A stretch of DNA of 64,000 nt from Streptomyces sp. NBC_01485 (GTDB taxonomy: Bacteria > Actinomycetota > Actinomycetes > Streptomycetales > Streptomycetaceae), in the NCBI RefSeq assembly GCF_036227125.1, contig NZ_CP109435.1:6138001-6202000 (forward strand), written 5' to 3'. Positions 8,681 to 16,705 of this stretch are shown here, in pieces. The notes below the pieces were generated by a model. The model made no database searches, was not told the origin of the DNA, and saw only the letters and a list, made by a program, of their open reading frames with translations. Every line of letters begins with the position of its first letter. Position 1 is the stretch's first letter. The translations under genes were made by a program, and so were the position numbers.

Positions 8681-10581
8681 ACCCGACGCAGCTGCTCGAA
8701 CACGTGCTGGGCTCCCATCCGGGTGCCTTCGCCCTGCTGCACCGCCCCGAGTCCCTGGGCCCGGACCAGGTGGAGATCCTGCTGGGCCGGGTCGGTTCCC
8801 GGGCCCGGCTCGCCGACATCCCGGTGGCCGACGGGACCGGGCGGCCCGGCGAGGCCAGGCACGAGACGCTGGTCCTGGTGCCTCATCAGCAGATCACCGA
8901 GCGCGGTTTCGCCGCTGCCGAGGACGGCTCACCGCTGCTCGCGATGGAGGTGACCGACCACGGGCAGATCAGCACGTCCGACGCGCTGAGGGCCCTGCCG
9001 GACGAGCCGATCACCCTGGACGGCGGGCGCTTCGAAATCGACGACGAGGCGTACGCGGACATGGTCCGCGCCGTGCTCGACAAGGAGATAGGCACCGGAG
9101 AGGGCTCGAACTTCGTCATCAAGCGCTCGTTCGTCACCAGCATCACCGGATACTCGACGCGCAGCGCACTGAGCCTGTTCCGCCGGCTGCTCAGCCGGGA
9201 GAGCGGCGCCTACTGGACCTTCGTCGTGCACACCGGCATGCGCACCTTCGTCGGCGCCACACCGGAGCGCCACGTCAGCCTGCGCGACGGCGTCGCGGCG
9301 ATGACGCCCATCAGCGGCACCTACCGCTACCCGCCCACCGGACCGGTCCTGTCGGAGGTCATGGAGTTCCTCACCGACGGCAAGGAGACCGACGAGCTGT
9401 ACATGGTCCTCGACGAGGAACTCAAGATGATGGCCCGGGTCTGCCAGGGCGGCGGCCGCGTGACGGGGCCGTTCCTGCGGGAGATGGCCTGGCTCGCGCA
9501 CACCGAGTACATCATCGAGGGGCGCAGCGACCTCGATCCCCGGGACATCCTGCGGGAGACCATGTTCGCTCCCACCGTGACCGGCAGCCCGCTCGAGAAC
9601 GCCTGCCGGGTGATCGCCCGCTACGAGCCCCGCGGCCGCGGGTACTACGGGGGTGTCGTGGCCCTCATCGGCCGTGACTCCGACGGCGCGCGCACCATGG
9701 ACTCGGCCATCCTCATCCGTACCGCCGACATCCGGACCTCGGACGTCGACGGCACCGGTCACGTCGAGGTGGGTGTGGGCGCGACCCTGGTCCGGCACTC
9801 CGACCCCGACGCCGAGGTCGCCGAGACCCGCACCAAGGCCGCGGGCGTGCTCGCGGCGCTGGGCGCCGGCGAGCGGCTCGACGCACACCCGCTGATCCAG
9901 GAGGCGCTGGGGAGGCGCAACGAGACGATCGCGAACTTCTGGCTCAGCGAGGCCCAGAAGCGTGCGCGGCCCCATCCGTTGCTGGACGGCCGCCGGGTGC
10001 TGGTCGTCGACGCCGAGGACACCTTCAGCGCGATGCTGGCCCACCAACTGCGCGCCATCGGCCTGACCGTGGAACTCAGCGGCTTCGACGCGTCCCGCAG
10101 CTTCGACGGTTACGACCTCGTCGTCATGGGCCCCGGACCCGGCGACCCGCGGCAGACCGACCACCCCAGGATGGCCCGACTCGCCTCGGACATCGGGGAG
10201 TTGCTGTTCCGGCGCATCCCCTTCCTGGCCGTCTGTCTGAGCCATCAGTTGCTCTGCCGGCACCTCGGGCTCGAACTGCGGCGCCGGGACGTCCCGAACC
10301 AGGGAACCCAGCGCGAGATCGACCTGTTCGGCTCGCGCGAACGAGTGGGGTTCTACAACTCCTACTCGGCCCGCGCGCAGGCCGACCGGCTGGAGTGGCC
10401 CGGTGCCGGCGAGGTGGAGATCTGCGCCGACGCCGGCACGGGCGAGGTGCACGCCCTGCGCGGGCCGCGCTTCGGCTCGGTGCAGTTCCATCTCGAGTCC
10501 GTGCTCACCCAGGACGGCGAGCGCGTGCTGGCCGAGCTGCTCGTACCGCTGATGCAGAGCACGGAGGTACTGAACGCATGA
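8677..10581 (+). CDS. phzE: 2-amino-2-desoxyisochorismate synthase PhzE
   Basis: Converts chorismate and glutamine to ADIC. The ATG at 8677 overlaps the phzD stop (ATGA) and gives 634 residues, the normal PhzE size. The N-terminal chorismate-binding MST domain (to about residue 400) includes FVIKRSFVTSITGYS, FVGATPERHVSL, MTPISGTYRYP and a DEELKMMARVC stretch. The C-terminal class I glutamine amidotransferase has Cys520 (FLAVCLSHQLL) and His605/Glu607 (VQFHLESVL). Both halves look intact, so ammonia channelling should be possible. This is the diagnostic gene for the pathway. Confidence 0.96.
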   Translation: MNPTQLLEHVLGSHPGAFALLHRPESLGPDQVEILLGRVGSRARLADIPVADGTGRPGEARHETLVLVPHQQITERGFAAAEDGSPLLAMEVTDHGQISTSDALRALPDEPITLDGGRFEIDDEAYADMVRAVLDKEIGTGEGSNFVIKRSFVTSITGYSTRSALSLFRRLLSRESGAYWTFVVHTGMRTFVGATPERHVSLRDGVAAMTPISGTYRYPPTGPVLSEVMEFLTDGKETDELYMVLDEELKMMARVCQGGGRVTGPFLREMAWLAHTEYIIEGRSDLDPRDILRETMFAPTVTGSPLENACRVIARYEPRGRGYYGGVVALIGRDSDGARTMDSAILIRTADIRTSDVDGTGHVEVGVGATLVRHSDPDAEVAETRTKAAGVLAALGAGERLDAHPLIQEALGRRNETIANFWLSEAQKRARPHPLLDGRRVLVVDAEDTFSAMLAHQLRAIGLTVELSGFDASRSFDGYDLVVMGPGPGDPRQTDHPRMARLASDIGELLFRRIPFLAVCLSHQLLCRHLGLELRRRDVPNQGTQREIDLFGSRERVGFYNSYSARAQADRLEWPGAGEVEICADAGTGEVHALRGPRFGSVQFHLESVLTQDGERVLAELLVPLMQSTEVLNA

Positions 10582-10925
10582 AAGCCACCATCTCCTGGTG
10601 GGACCTCACCGGGTCCGGCCAGACCATCGACTCCTTACGGCTCTACCTGCGCGACGAGGGCGTGGAACCGTGGACGGAGATCCACGGAATGCGGTTGAAG
10701 TTCTGGATCTCCGACCGGGAGACCAACCGCTGGGGCGCCGTGATGCTGTGGGACTCCGGTGCCGACCTGACGGCGCCGATGCCGCCGAACCGGGCCACCG
10801 AGCTCATCGGATACCCGCCGACCGTCCGGATGGTGTCCGACGTCGAGGCCATCGTCGAAGGTGTCCACGCAGGTCGGCTGGTCGAACGCGGCCTGGCCTT
10901 CGAACCGATCGGGAAGTCATCGTGA
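10578..10925 (+). CDS. Unknown 115-aa protein inside the phz operon, with a TTA codon
   Basis: Starts MKATISWWDLTGSGQTIDSL and overlaps both phzE (ATGA) and phzG (GTGA), so it is co-translated with core phenazine enzymes. Later segments are MRLKFWISDRETNRWGAVML, PPNRATELIGYPPTVRMV and VEAIVEGVHAGRLV. The pattern suggests a small alpha/beta-barrel (ferredoxin-like, YdhR or ABM-monooxygenase style) fold, but I do not recognise the family. Codon 20 is TTA (10635-10637), the rare Leu codon read by the bldA tRNA in Streptomyces. It occupies the position where other clusters place phzF between phzE and phzG. Confidence 0.8.
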   Translation: MKATISWWDLTGSGQTIDSLRLYLRDEGVEPWTEIHGMRLKFWISDRETNRWGAVMLWDSGADLTAPMPPNRATELIGYPPTVRMVSDVEAIVEGVHAGRLVERGLAFEPIGKSS

Positions 10926-11542
10926 GCGCATCGCCCCGACCCCGGACCGTCGAAGAGTTCACCGCCCCGCCCGCCGAACCGATGAAGCTGCTCCACTCCT
11001 GGTTCGACAGCGCCGTCGCGGACGCCGTCCGCGAGCCGGGCGCGCTGGCGCTGGCCACCGTCGACGCCCGCGGCCACGTCTCCAACCGGATCGTCCAGGT
11101 GCTCACGGTCTGTATGACGGGGCTGGTGTTCGCCAGCCACTCCGACAGCCGCAAGGGCCGGGACCTGGCCGAGACGGGCTGGGCGTCCGGGGTCTTCTAC
11201 TGGCGCGAGGCCGGCCGCCAGGTGAGCGTGAGCGGCCCGACCGGTCCGCTGCCCGACGAGGACTCCGAGGCCCTCTGGGTGGCCCGGCCCGCCGGCGCGC
11301 ACCCTATGTCGGTGGCGGCGTACCAGAGTGCGCCGCTGCTGGACGAGGACGCACTGCGGGAGCAGGCCCGGGAACTGGGCCGGGACGGCTCGGCGCTGCC
11401 CCGCCCGGACCGTTGGCTGGGCTATCTGCTGGAGCCGGCGTCGGTGGAGTTCTGGCAGACCGATCCCGAGGACCGGTTGCACCAGAGGCTGCGTTACGAA
11501 CGCGACGGTTCCGGCTGGCGTTCGGTCCGGCTCCAACCCTGA
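10922..11542 (+). CDS. phzG: FMN-dependent oxidase PhzG
   Basis: Pyridoxamine-5'-phosphate-oxidase-fold flavoenzyme that oxidises the unstable reduced tricyclic intermediates to aromatic phenazine carboxylate. The GTG at 10922 overlaps the previous stop and gives 206 residues. The conserved sequence includes LALATVDARGHVSNRIVQVL, GLVFASHSDSRKGRDLAE, SGVFYWREAGRQVSVSG and the PNPOx dimer C-terminus VEFWQTDPEDRLHQRLRYER. The PNPOx fold is certain; assignment to PhzG rather than a vitamin B6 enzyme rests on operon context. Confidence 0.9.
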   Translation: MSASPRPRTVEEFTAPPAEPMKLLHSWFDSAVADAVREPGALALATVDARGHVSNRIVQVLTVCMTGLVFASHSDSRKGRDLAETGWASGVFYWREAGRQVSVSGPTGPLPDEDSEALWVARPAGAHPMSVAAYQSAPLLDEDALREQARELGRDGSALPRPDRWLGYLLEPASVEFWQTDPEDRLHQRLRYERDGSGWRSVRLQP

Positions 11543-11585
11543 CCGTGCTCCGCATCGTGGATTCGACAGGAAGAGAGGCAAGTCG

Positions 11586-13442
11586 ATGTGTGGAATGACG
11601 GGCTGGGTCTCGTTCGATCGGGATCTGACTCAGCAGCGGGCGCAGCTGGACGTGATGACGGAGACCATGGCGTGCCGGGGACCGGACGCCCGCGGCGCCT
11701 GGCTCGACCGGCATGCGGCAATCGGCCATCGACGGCTGGCGGTCATCGACATCGAAGGCGGCACCCAGCCCATGGTGGTGCCCACCGACGACGGCCCGGT
11801 GACCATCACGTACACCGGCGAGGTCTACAACTACACGGAACTCAAGGCCGAGTTGCTGCGCCGGGGCCATCGGTTCCAGACCCGCAGCGACACCGAGGTC
11901 GTGCTCCACGGCTACCTGGAGTGGGGCGAAGCGGTCGCAGAACGGCTCAACGGCATGTTCGCTTTCGCCGTCTGGGATTCCAGGGTCGAGAAGCTCGTGA
12001 TGATCCGCGACCGGATGGGCGTCAAGCCGCTTTACTACTACAGCACCGAGGACGGGGTGATATTCGGCTCCGAGCCGAAGGCGATCCTCGCCAACCCGCT
12101 GGCGGACCGCGCCGTCGACCTCGCCGGACTGCGCGAGATGGTCAGCTTCACCCAGACGCCGGGCAGCGCCGTGTGGTGCGGGATGAACGAGGTGGTCCCG
12201 GGCGGCCTGGTCACCGTCGACCGCTCAGGCCTGCGCGAGCACCGCTACTGGACGCTGCCCACCCGCCCGCACACCGACGACCTGAAGACCACCGTCGCCA
12301 CCGTGCGCGAGCTGCTCGAGGACATCGTCAGCCGCCAGCTGGTCTCCGACGTCCCGCGTTGCACCCTGCTCTCCGGCGGCCTGGACTCCAGCGTGATCAC
12401 CGCGCTGGCCGCCGCCAAGCTCGGCCGGCCCGGGGAGCACGGCGAGCCCGGCGAGAAGGTGCGCAGCTTCGCGGTGGACTTCGCCGGACGGGAGAACGAC
12501 TTCGTCGCCGACGAACTGCGTGGCACGACGGACGCCCCGTATGCGCGCGAGGTGGGTGCGCACGTCGGCTCGAAGCACGAGTCGATCGTGCTCGACCACG
12601 CCGCGATCGCCGACCCGGCGGTGCGCCGGGCCGTGATCACCGCGCGGGACAGTCCGCTCAGCCTCGGCGACATGGACAACTCGCTCTACCTGCTGTTCCG
12701 GGCCATCCGGGAGCAGTCCACGGTCGCCCTGTCCGGGGAGTCCGCCGACGAGGTCTTCGGCGGGTACAGGTGGTTCCACCAGCCGGAGGTCCAGGCTGCG
12801 CAGACCTTCCCCTGGATGGCCGTCTTCGTCAGCGGCGCGCGGGCCCAGGTGTCCGACCGGTTCAACGCCGACATCACCGCCGCCCTCGACCTGCCTGCCT
12901 ACATTCGGGACCGCTACTCCGACGCGGTCGGCGAGGTCGAGCGGGCGGAGGGCGAGAGCGACCACGAGATGCGGATGCGGGTGATGTGCCACCTGCATTT
13001 GACGCGCTTCGTCCGGATGCTCCTGGAGCGCAAGGACCGGATCAGCATGGCCGTCGGGCTGGAGGTCCGGGTCCCTTTCTGCGACCACCGTCTCGTGGAG
13101 TACGTCTACAACACCCCGTGGTCGATGAAGACCTTCGACGGCAGGGAGAAGAGCCTGCTCCGCGCCGCGACCGCCGACCTGCTGCCCAAGTCGGTGCTGG
13201 AGCGGGTGAAGGCTCCCTACCCCGCCACTCTGGACCCGGCCTACACCGGTGCGCTGCTGCAGCAGTCCAAGGAATTGCTCACGACCGACGACCCGGTCTT
13301 CGATCTGGTCGACCGCAGCTGGCTGGAGGACATCACACGGCGAGACTCGGCCACCATGCCGATCGACGTCCGCAACGGCATGGAGCGGGTGCTCGACCTG
13401 AGTACCTGGCTGGACGTCTACCGGCCCGAGCTCCGGCTCTGA
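11586..13442 (+). CDS. phzH: Asparagine-synthetase-type glutamine amidotransferase, PhzH-like
   Basis: Class II glutamine amidotransferase fused to an ATP-pyrophosphatase amide synthetase, 618 residues. Cys2 (MCGMTGWVSF) is the N-terminal nucleophile. RMGVKPLYYY and FGSEPKAIL close the glutaminase half. The synthetase half has the PP-loop LLSGGLDSSVI and ALSGESADEVFGGY. Pseudomonas PhzH, from the same family, amidates phenazine-1-carboxylate to the 1-carboxamide. Placement between phzG and phzB makes the same reaction likely here, but a housekeeping-type asparagine synthetase cannot be excluded from sequence alone. It starts 43 bp after phzG. Confidence 0.82.
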   Translation: MCGMTGWVSFDRDLTQQRAQLDVMTETMACRGPDARGAWLDRHAAIGHRRLAVIDIEGGTQPMVVPTDDGPVTITYTGEVYNYTELKAELLRRGHRFQTRSDTEVVLHGYLEWGEAVAERLNGMFAFAVWDSRVEKLVMIRDRMGVKPLYYYSTEDGVIFGSEPKAILANPLADRAVDLAGLREMVSFTQTPGSAVWCGMNEVVPGGLVTVDRSGLREHRYWTLPTRPHTDDLKTTVATVRELLEDIVSRQLVSDVPRCTLLSGGLDSSVITALAAAKLGRPGEHGEPGEKVRSFAVDFAGRENDFVADELRGTTDAPYAREVGAHVGSKHESIVLDHAAIADPAVRRAVITARDSPLSLGDMDNSLYLLFRAIREQSTVALSGESADEVFGGYRWFHQPEVQAAQTFPWMAVFVSGARAQVSDRFNADITAALDLPAYIRDRYSDAVGEVERAEGESDHEMRMRVMCHLHLTRFVRMLLERKDRISMAVGLEVRVPFCDHRLVEYVYNTPWSMKTFDGREKSLLRAATADLLPKSVLERVKAPYPATLDPAYTGALLQQSKELLTTDDPVFDLVDRSWLEDITRRDSATMPIDVRNGMERVLDLSTWLDVYRPELRL

Positions 13443-13538
13443 CGCGGATTCCGGTCGATTCCGGTCGGCGACACCGGCGGCCGGCCGCGCACACCACGTC
13501 AATATCCACACCCTGACCATGGATCGAGGAATTACGAG

Positions 13539-14030
13539 ATGGGAACGGAAGACGCCCGGCCCGAGGGGCTCGAAGCCGACCTCGACCTACGCGCCCGGCA
13601 CCGTGCCGTCGTCGCGGACTACCTGAGCCGCAAGGGTGAGAACCGGCTGACGCGCTATCTGCTCTTCACCGAGGACGGCGGCGCCGGCCTGTGGACCAGC
13701 GACACCGGCGAACCGGTCAACTCCCAGGGACACGAGAAGCTCAAGGCGCACGGCGAGTGGTCGCTGCGCATGTTCCCCGACTGGGAGTGGAAGAACGTCG
13801 AGATCTTCGAGACACAGGACCCCAACACGTTCTGGGTCGAGTGTGACGGAGAGGGGCAGATCCTCTACCCGGACTACCCGCCGGGCCACTACAGGAACCA
13901 CTTCATCCACTCGTTCCTTCTCGAGGACGGCAGGATCAAGCAGCAACGCGAGTTCATGAACCCGTTCCAGCAGCTGCGTGCGCTGGGCATCGAGGTGCCG
14001 AAGATCAATCGCGGCGGGATCCCCACCTAG
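13539..14030 (+). CDS. phzB: Phenazine tricycle-forming condensation protein PhzB (PhzA/B family)
   Basis: SnoaL-like enzyme that catalyses imine formation between two PhzF-derived ketone molecules to build the phenazine tricycle. At 163 residues it has the family length. Arg39 (LTRYLLF), His71 (LKAHGEWSL) and Glu138 (QREFMNPFQ) correspond, with a constant offset of two, to the active-site residues known from Burkholderia PhzA. PPGHYRNHFIHSF is a family hallmark. Only one PhzA/B copy is present, unlike the phzA-phzB pair of Pseudomonas. GAGGAA and an ATG at 13539 set the start. Confidence 0.95.
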   Translation: MGTEDARPEGLEADLDLRARHRAVVADYLSRKGENRLTRYLLFTEDGGAGLWTSDTGEPVNSQGHEKLKAHGEWSLRMFPDWEWKNVEIFETQDPNTFWVECDGEGQILYPDYPPGHYRNHFIHSFLLEDGRIKQQREFMNPFQQLRALGIEVPKINRGGIPT

Positions 14031-14137
14031 GGACTTCCCACCAGGGACTTCCGTCCGCTTTCCACGAACCGGATGCGACGGGCCCGGCCGGTCCGTCGCC
14101 CGGTTCATTCGTTCGCACCGACAACGAGGAGTATCAG

Positions 14138-14548
14138 GTGGGATCTCAGCTCACCCCGTACATCGCCTTCGACGGGGATGCCCGGCAGGCGATGGAGTTC
14201 TACCACGAAGTCCTCGGCGGCAAGCTGGAGTTGGGCACGTTCGGCGACTTCGGATCGTCGGAGTCGCCCGACCCCGACAAGATCATGCACGCCACCCTCA
14301 GCACCGCGGACGGCTTCACGGTGATGGCGTGGGACGTCCCGGAGCGGGTCCCCTTCAACCCGGGCACCAACGTCGCGCTCTACCTCGGCGGCGACGACGC
14401 CGGCCTCCGCGGGTACTTCGAGAAGCTGTCCGTCGGCGGCACCGTGGCGATGCCCCTCAAGAAGCAGATCTGGGGCGACGAGGCCGGCACGTTCGTGGAC
14501 AGGTTCGGGATCACCTGGATGTTCAACATCACCCGGCAGAAGTCCTGA
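14138..14548 (+). CDS. VOC-superfamily (PhnB-like) protein
   Basis: A 136-residue vicinal-oxygen-chelate protein from the GTG at 14138, preceded by GAGGAG. The two beta-alpha-beta-beta-beta modules are visible: TPYIAFDGDARQAMEFYHEV with MHATLSTADGFTVMAWDVPE, and TNVALYLGGDDAGLRGYFEK with TFVDRFGITWMFNI. PhnB-like members have been linked to small-molecule binding and sometimes resistance. Inside this cluster it may bind or sequester a phenazine, but no substrate can be inferred. It lies 107 bp after phzB and 40 bp before the fusion gene. Confidence 0.85.
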   Translation: MGSQLTPYIAFDGDARQAMEFYHEVLGGKLELGTFGDFGSSESPDPDKIMHATLSTADGFTVMAWDVPERVPFNPGTNVALYLGGDDAGLRGYFEKLSVGGTVAMPLKKQIWGDEAGTFVDRFGITWMFNITRQKS

Positions 14549-14588
14549 TCACCCACGGGGCTACAGCGTTCGAAGGAGCCCGGGATCG

Positions 14589-16115
14589 ATGGCGGACGAG
14601 TGGGACGACAGGCTGGACCGGATCGGGCGGCATCCCTTCCGCGCGAAGTTCCGGCTGCGCGGAAGGGACCGCGCGATGGTCGACCTGCGCGGGATCACCA
14701 CCGTCCGCAAGCACGCCGAGGATCTGATCGGTCGCAGGCTGGCGCCGGCCGAACCGTGCAACGACGGCCGGCAGACGCCCTACCGGGGGTATCCCGTCTT
14801 CGTCGCCCAGCACGCCACCGCGACGTGCTGTCGTACCTGCCTCGCGCGCTGGCACGGCATCCCCGCCGGCCATGCACTCAACGACGCCGAACGGTCCTAC
14901 GTCGTGGAGATGATCTGCCGGTGGATCGTGAGGCAGTACGCCCCCCCAGCACCCGCCGCCGTAACCAGGCCGAGGCTTCACCGCAGCCCAACGGGTGGAG
15001 GGCGAGAGGCAAGTTGTGTCACCAAGCGTGTTGACGAGCTGTGGAAGACCGCGGCGAAGTGGGCCGACCGGCGTGGGCCGGGAGGGCCGGATGGTGAGGG
15101 CTCAATGACAGTCGACGTGCAGGCCACCCGAGACGTGGTCGACATCATCACCGGGGGATGGAGGGCACAGGCGCTCTACACCGCGGTCAAACTCGGACTG
15201 CCCGACCACATCGAGGCCGGCCGTGACACCGACGCCGAACTTGCCAAGGCGACCGGGGCGAACGAGCAGGGCATTCACCGTCTGATGCGCCTGCTGGTGG
15301 CCATGGGCATATTCGAGGGCAGCGAGTCCACCGGCTACCGTGGTACCCAGGTGAGCGCTGCCCTCCTCGAAGGCCCTCAGTCCCTGAGCGACATGTGCCT
15401 GCTGTACGGCGAGGAGTTCTACTCCGCGTGGGGTCACGCCCACCACGCCATCAGCACGGAGAGCTCGGGATTCGAAGCCGCCTACGGCCGGCCGTTCTAC
15501 GAGTACCTGGGTCAGGACGCGGCCACCGCCCGCCGGTTCCAGCTCACCATGAACGCCGCGAGCATGTTCTTCCACCAGGTCCCCGAGGTCTTCGACTTCT
15601 CCGGCAAGAAGGTCGTGGACGTGGGCGGCGGCGGCGGGCACCTGCTCGCCACGATCCTCACCGCCACACCGGATGCCGAGGGCACGCTCTTCGACCGCGC
15701 GCACATGATGCCCAAGGCACGTGAGCATCTGTCCGCCACCGTCGGCCTGGACCGGGTGGAGCTGGTCGCGGGCGACATGTTCCAGGGCGTCCCGGCGGGC
15801 GGGGACGTCTACCTCCTCTGCAGGGTGCTGGCCGGTCACGACGACGAAGCCGTCGTCGGTGTCTTCGAGCGCTGCCGCCGTGCCATGGCGGACGACTCCG
15901 CACGGCTGTTGGTCCTCGACCGGTTCGTCGAGGACGAGAACTCCACCGTGCTGCCCGCCCTGTGGGACCTGCACCTCCTGATGACGACGGGCGGTGAACA
16001 CCGCAGCGTCGAGCGGATCACACGGCTGCTGAACCGCGCAGGCCTGGAGATCGCCGGGACCGCGGAACTTCCCATGGAGACAACCGCCCTGATCGCCGCA
16101 CCGCGCACCGCGTAA
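14589..16115 (+). CDS. DUF4186 domain fused to a PhzM-like methyltransferase
   Basis: One uninterrupted 508-codon frame with two parts. Residues 1-118 are a complete DUF4186 domain: FRAKFRLRGRD, HAEDLIGRRLAPAEP, QTPYRGYPVFVAQHATATCC and MICRWIVRQ. A poorly ordered linker follows (about 119-172). From residue 173 (possible internal ATG at 15105) comes a SAM-dependent methyltransferase with a winged-helix N-domain (QALYTAVKLGLPDHIEA, IHRLMRLLVAMGIFE) and the SAM loop VVDVGGGGGH near 342-351. It resembles Pseudomonas PhzM in LLYGEEFYSAW, DVYLLCRVLAG and ELPMETTALIAA. PhzM N-methylates phenazine-1-carboxylate. The fusion may be real, or two genes may have lost a stop; the methyltransferase could also be translated alone. 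Confidence 0.85.
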   Translation: MADEWDDRLDRIGRHPFRAKFRLRGRDRAMVDLRGITTVRKHAEDLIGRRLAPAEPCNDGRQTPYRGYPVFVAQHATATCCRTCLARWHGIPAGHALNDAERSYVVEMICRWIVRQYAPPAPAAVTRPRLHRSPTGGGREASCVTKRVDELWKTAAKWADRRGPGGPDGEGSMTVDVQATRDVVDIITGGWRAQALYTAVKLGLPDHIEAGRDTDAELAKATGANEQGIHRLMRLLVAMGIFEGSESTGYRGTQVSAALLEGPQSLSDMCLLYGEEFYSAWGHAHHAISTESSGFEAAYGRPFYEYLGQDAATARRFQLTMNAASMFFHQVPEVFDFSGKKVVDVGGGGGHLLATILTATPDAEGTLFDRAHMMPKAREHLSATVGLDRVELVAGDMFQGVPAGGDVYLLCRVLAGHDDEAVVGVFERCRRAMADDSARLLVLDRFVEDENSTVLPALWDLHLLMTTGGEHRSVERITRLLNRAGLEIAGTAELPMETTALIAAPRTA

Positions 16116-16219
16116 CGGCAGAAGAGTACGCAGAGAACATGTCCGGGCGACGTCACCGATCAGAGCGGGACATAACCGCCGGGTGGTGCACGAGCGGCAG
16201 CACGAACAGGAGATCTTCG

Positions 16220-16705
16220 GTGCTCAAGCTGGCAACGATCGGCGTCTACGGCTTCGACGGCGATTCCTTCCTGGAACGACTGCGGCAGGCGGACGTGCGC
16301 CTGCTGTTCGACGTACGTCAGCGCCGCGGGGTGCGCGGACCGGACTACGCCTGGGCGAACTCACTCCGGCTGCAGGCGGCCCTCGCCGAGGCCGGGATCG
16401 GCTACCGGCACCACCGCGAACTCGCCCCGACCACCGAACTGCGTCACCTCCAGTACGCCGAGGACGACCGCCAAGGGGTCGGCAAGCGCTCCCGCCGCGA
16501 GCTCGCCGCCGAGTACACCCGCCGCTACACGGCCGAGATACTCGGCCCGGCCGACCTCGATCCGATCGTGGCGGAGCTGCCGAGCGGCGGCAGCGCGACG
16601 CTGTTCTGCGTCGAGCGCGACCCCGAGGCGTGTCACCGCTCGCTGGTCGCCCAGCGGCTGGCCGAGCAGCACCACCTCACCATCGAACACCTGAGGCCGC
16701 TGTGA
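16220..16705 (+). CDS. DUF488 family protein
   Basis: A 161-residue protein of unknown biochemical function. The GTG at 16220 has AGGAG just upstream and starts the conserved domain at MLKLATIGVYGFDGDSFLER; the longer in-frame start at 16139 is unconserved. Family features include LLFDVRQRRGVRGPDYAWAN, YRHHRELAPT and the cysteine-containing FCVERDPEACHRSLVAQRL near the C-terminus. Its stop overlaps the next ATG, so it is translationally coupled to the asparaginase-like gene. DUF488 is not a known phenazine component. Confidence 0.88.
   Translation: MLKLATIGVYGFDGDSFLERLRQADVRLLFDVRQRRGVRGPDYAWANSLRLQAALAEAGIGYRHHRELAPTTELRHLQYAEDDRQGVGKRSRRELAAEYTRRYTAEILGPADLDPIVAELPSGGSATLFCVERDPEACHRSLVAQRLAEQHHLTIEHLRPL

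Noticed and set aside
11304..11585. Longer N-terminus for the PhzH-like gene starting at 11328
   Set aside because: The nucleophile must be Cys2 after Met; only the ATG at 11586 gives this.
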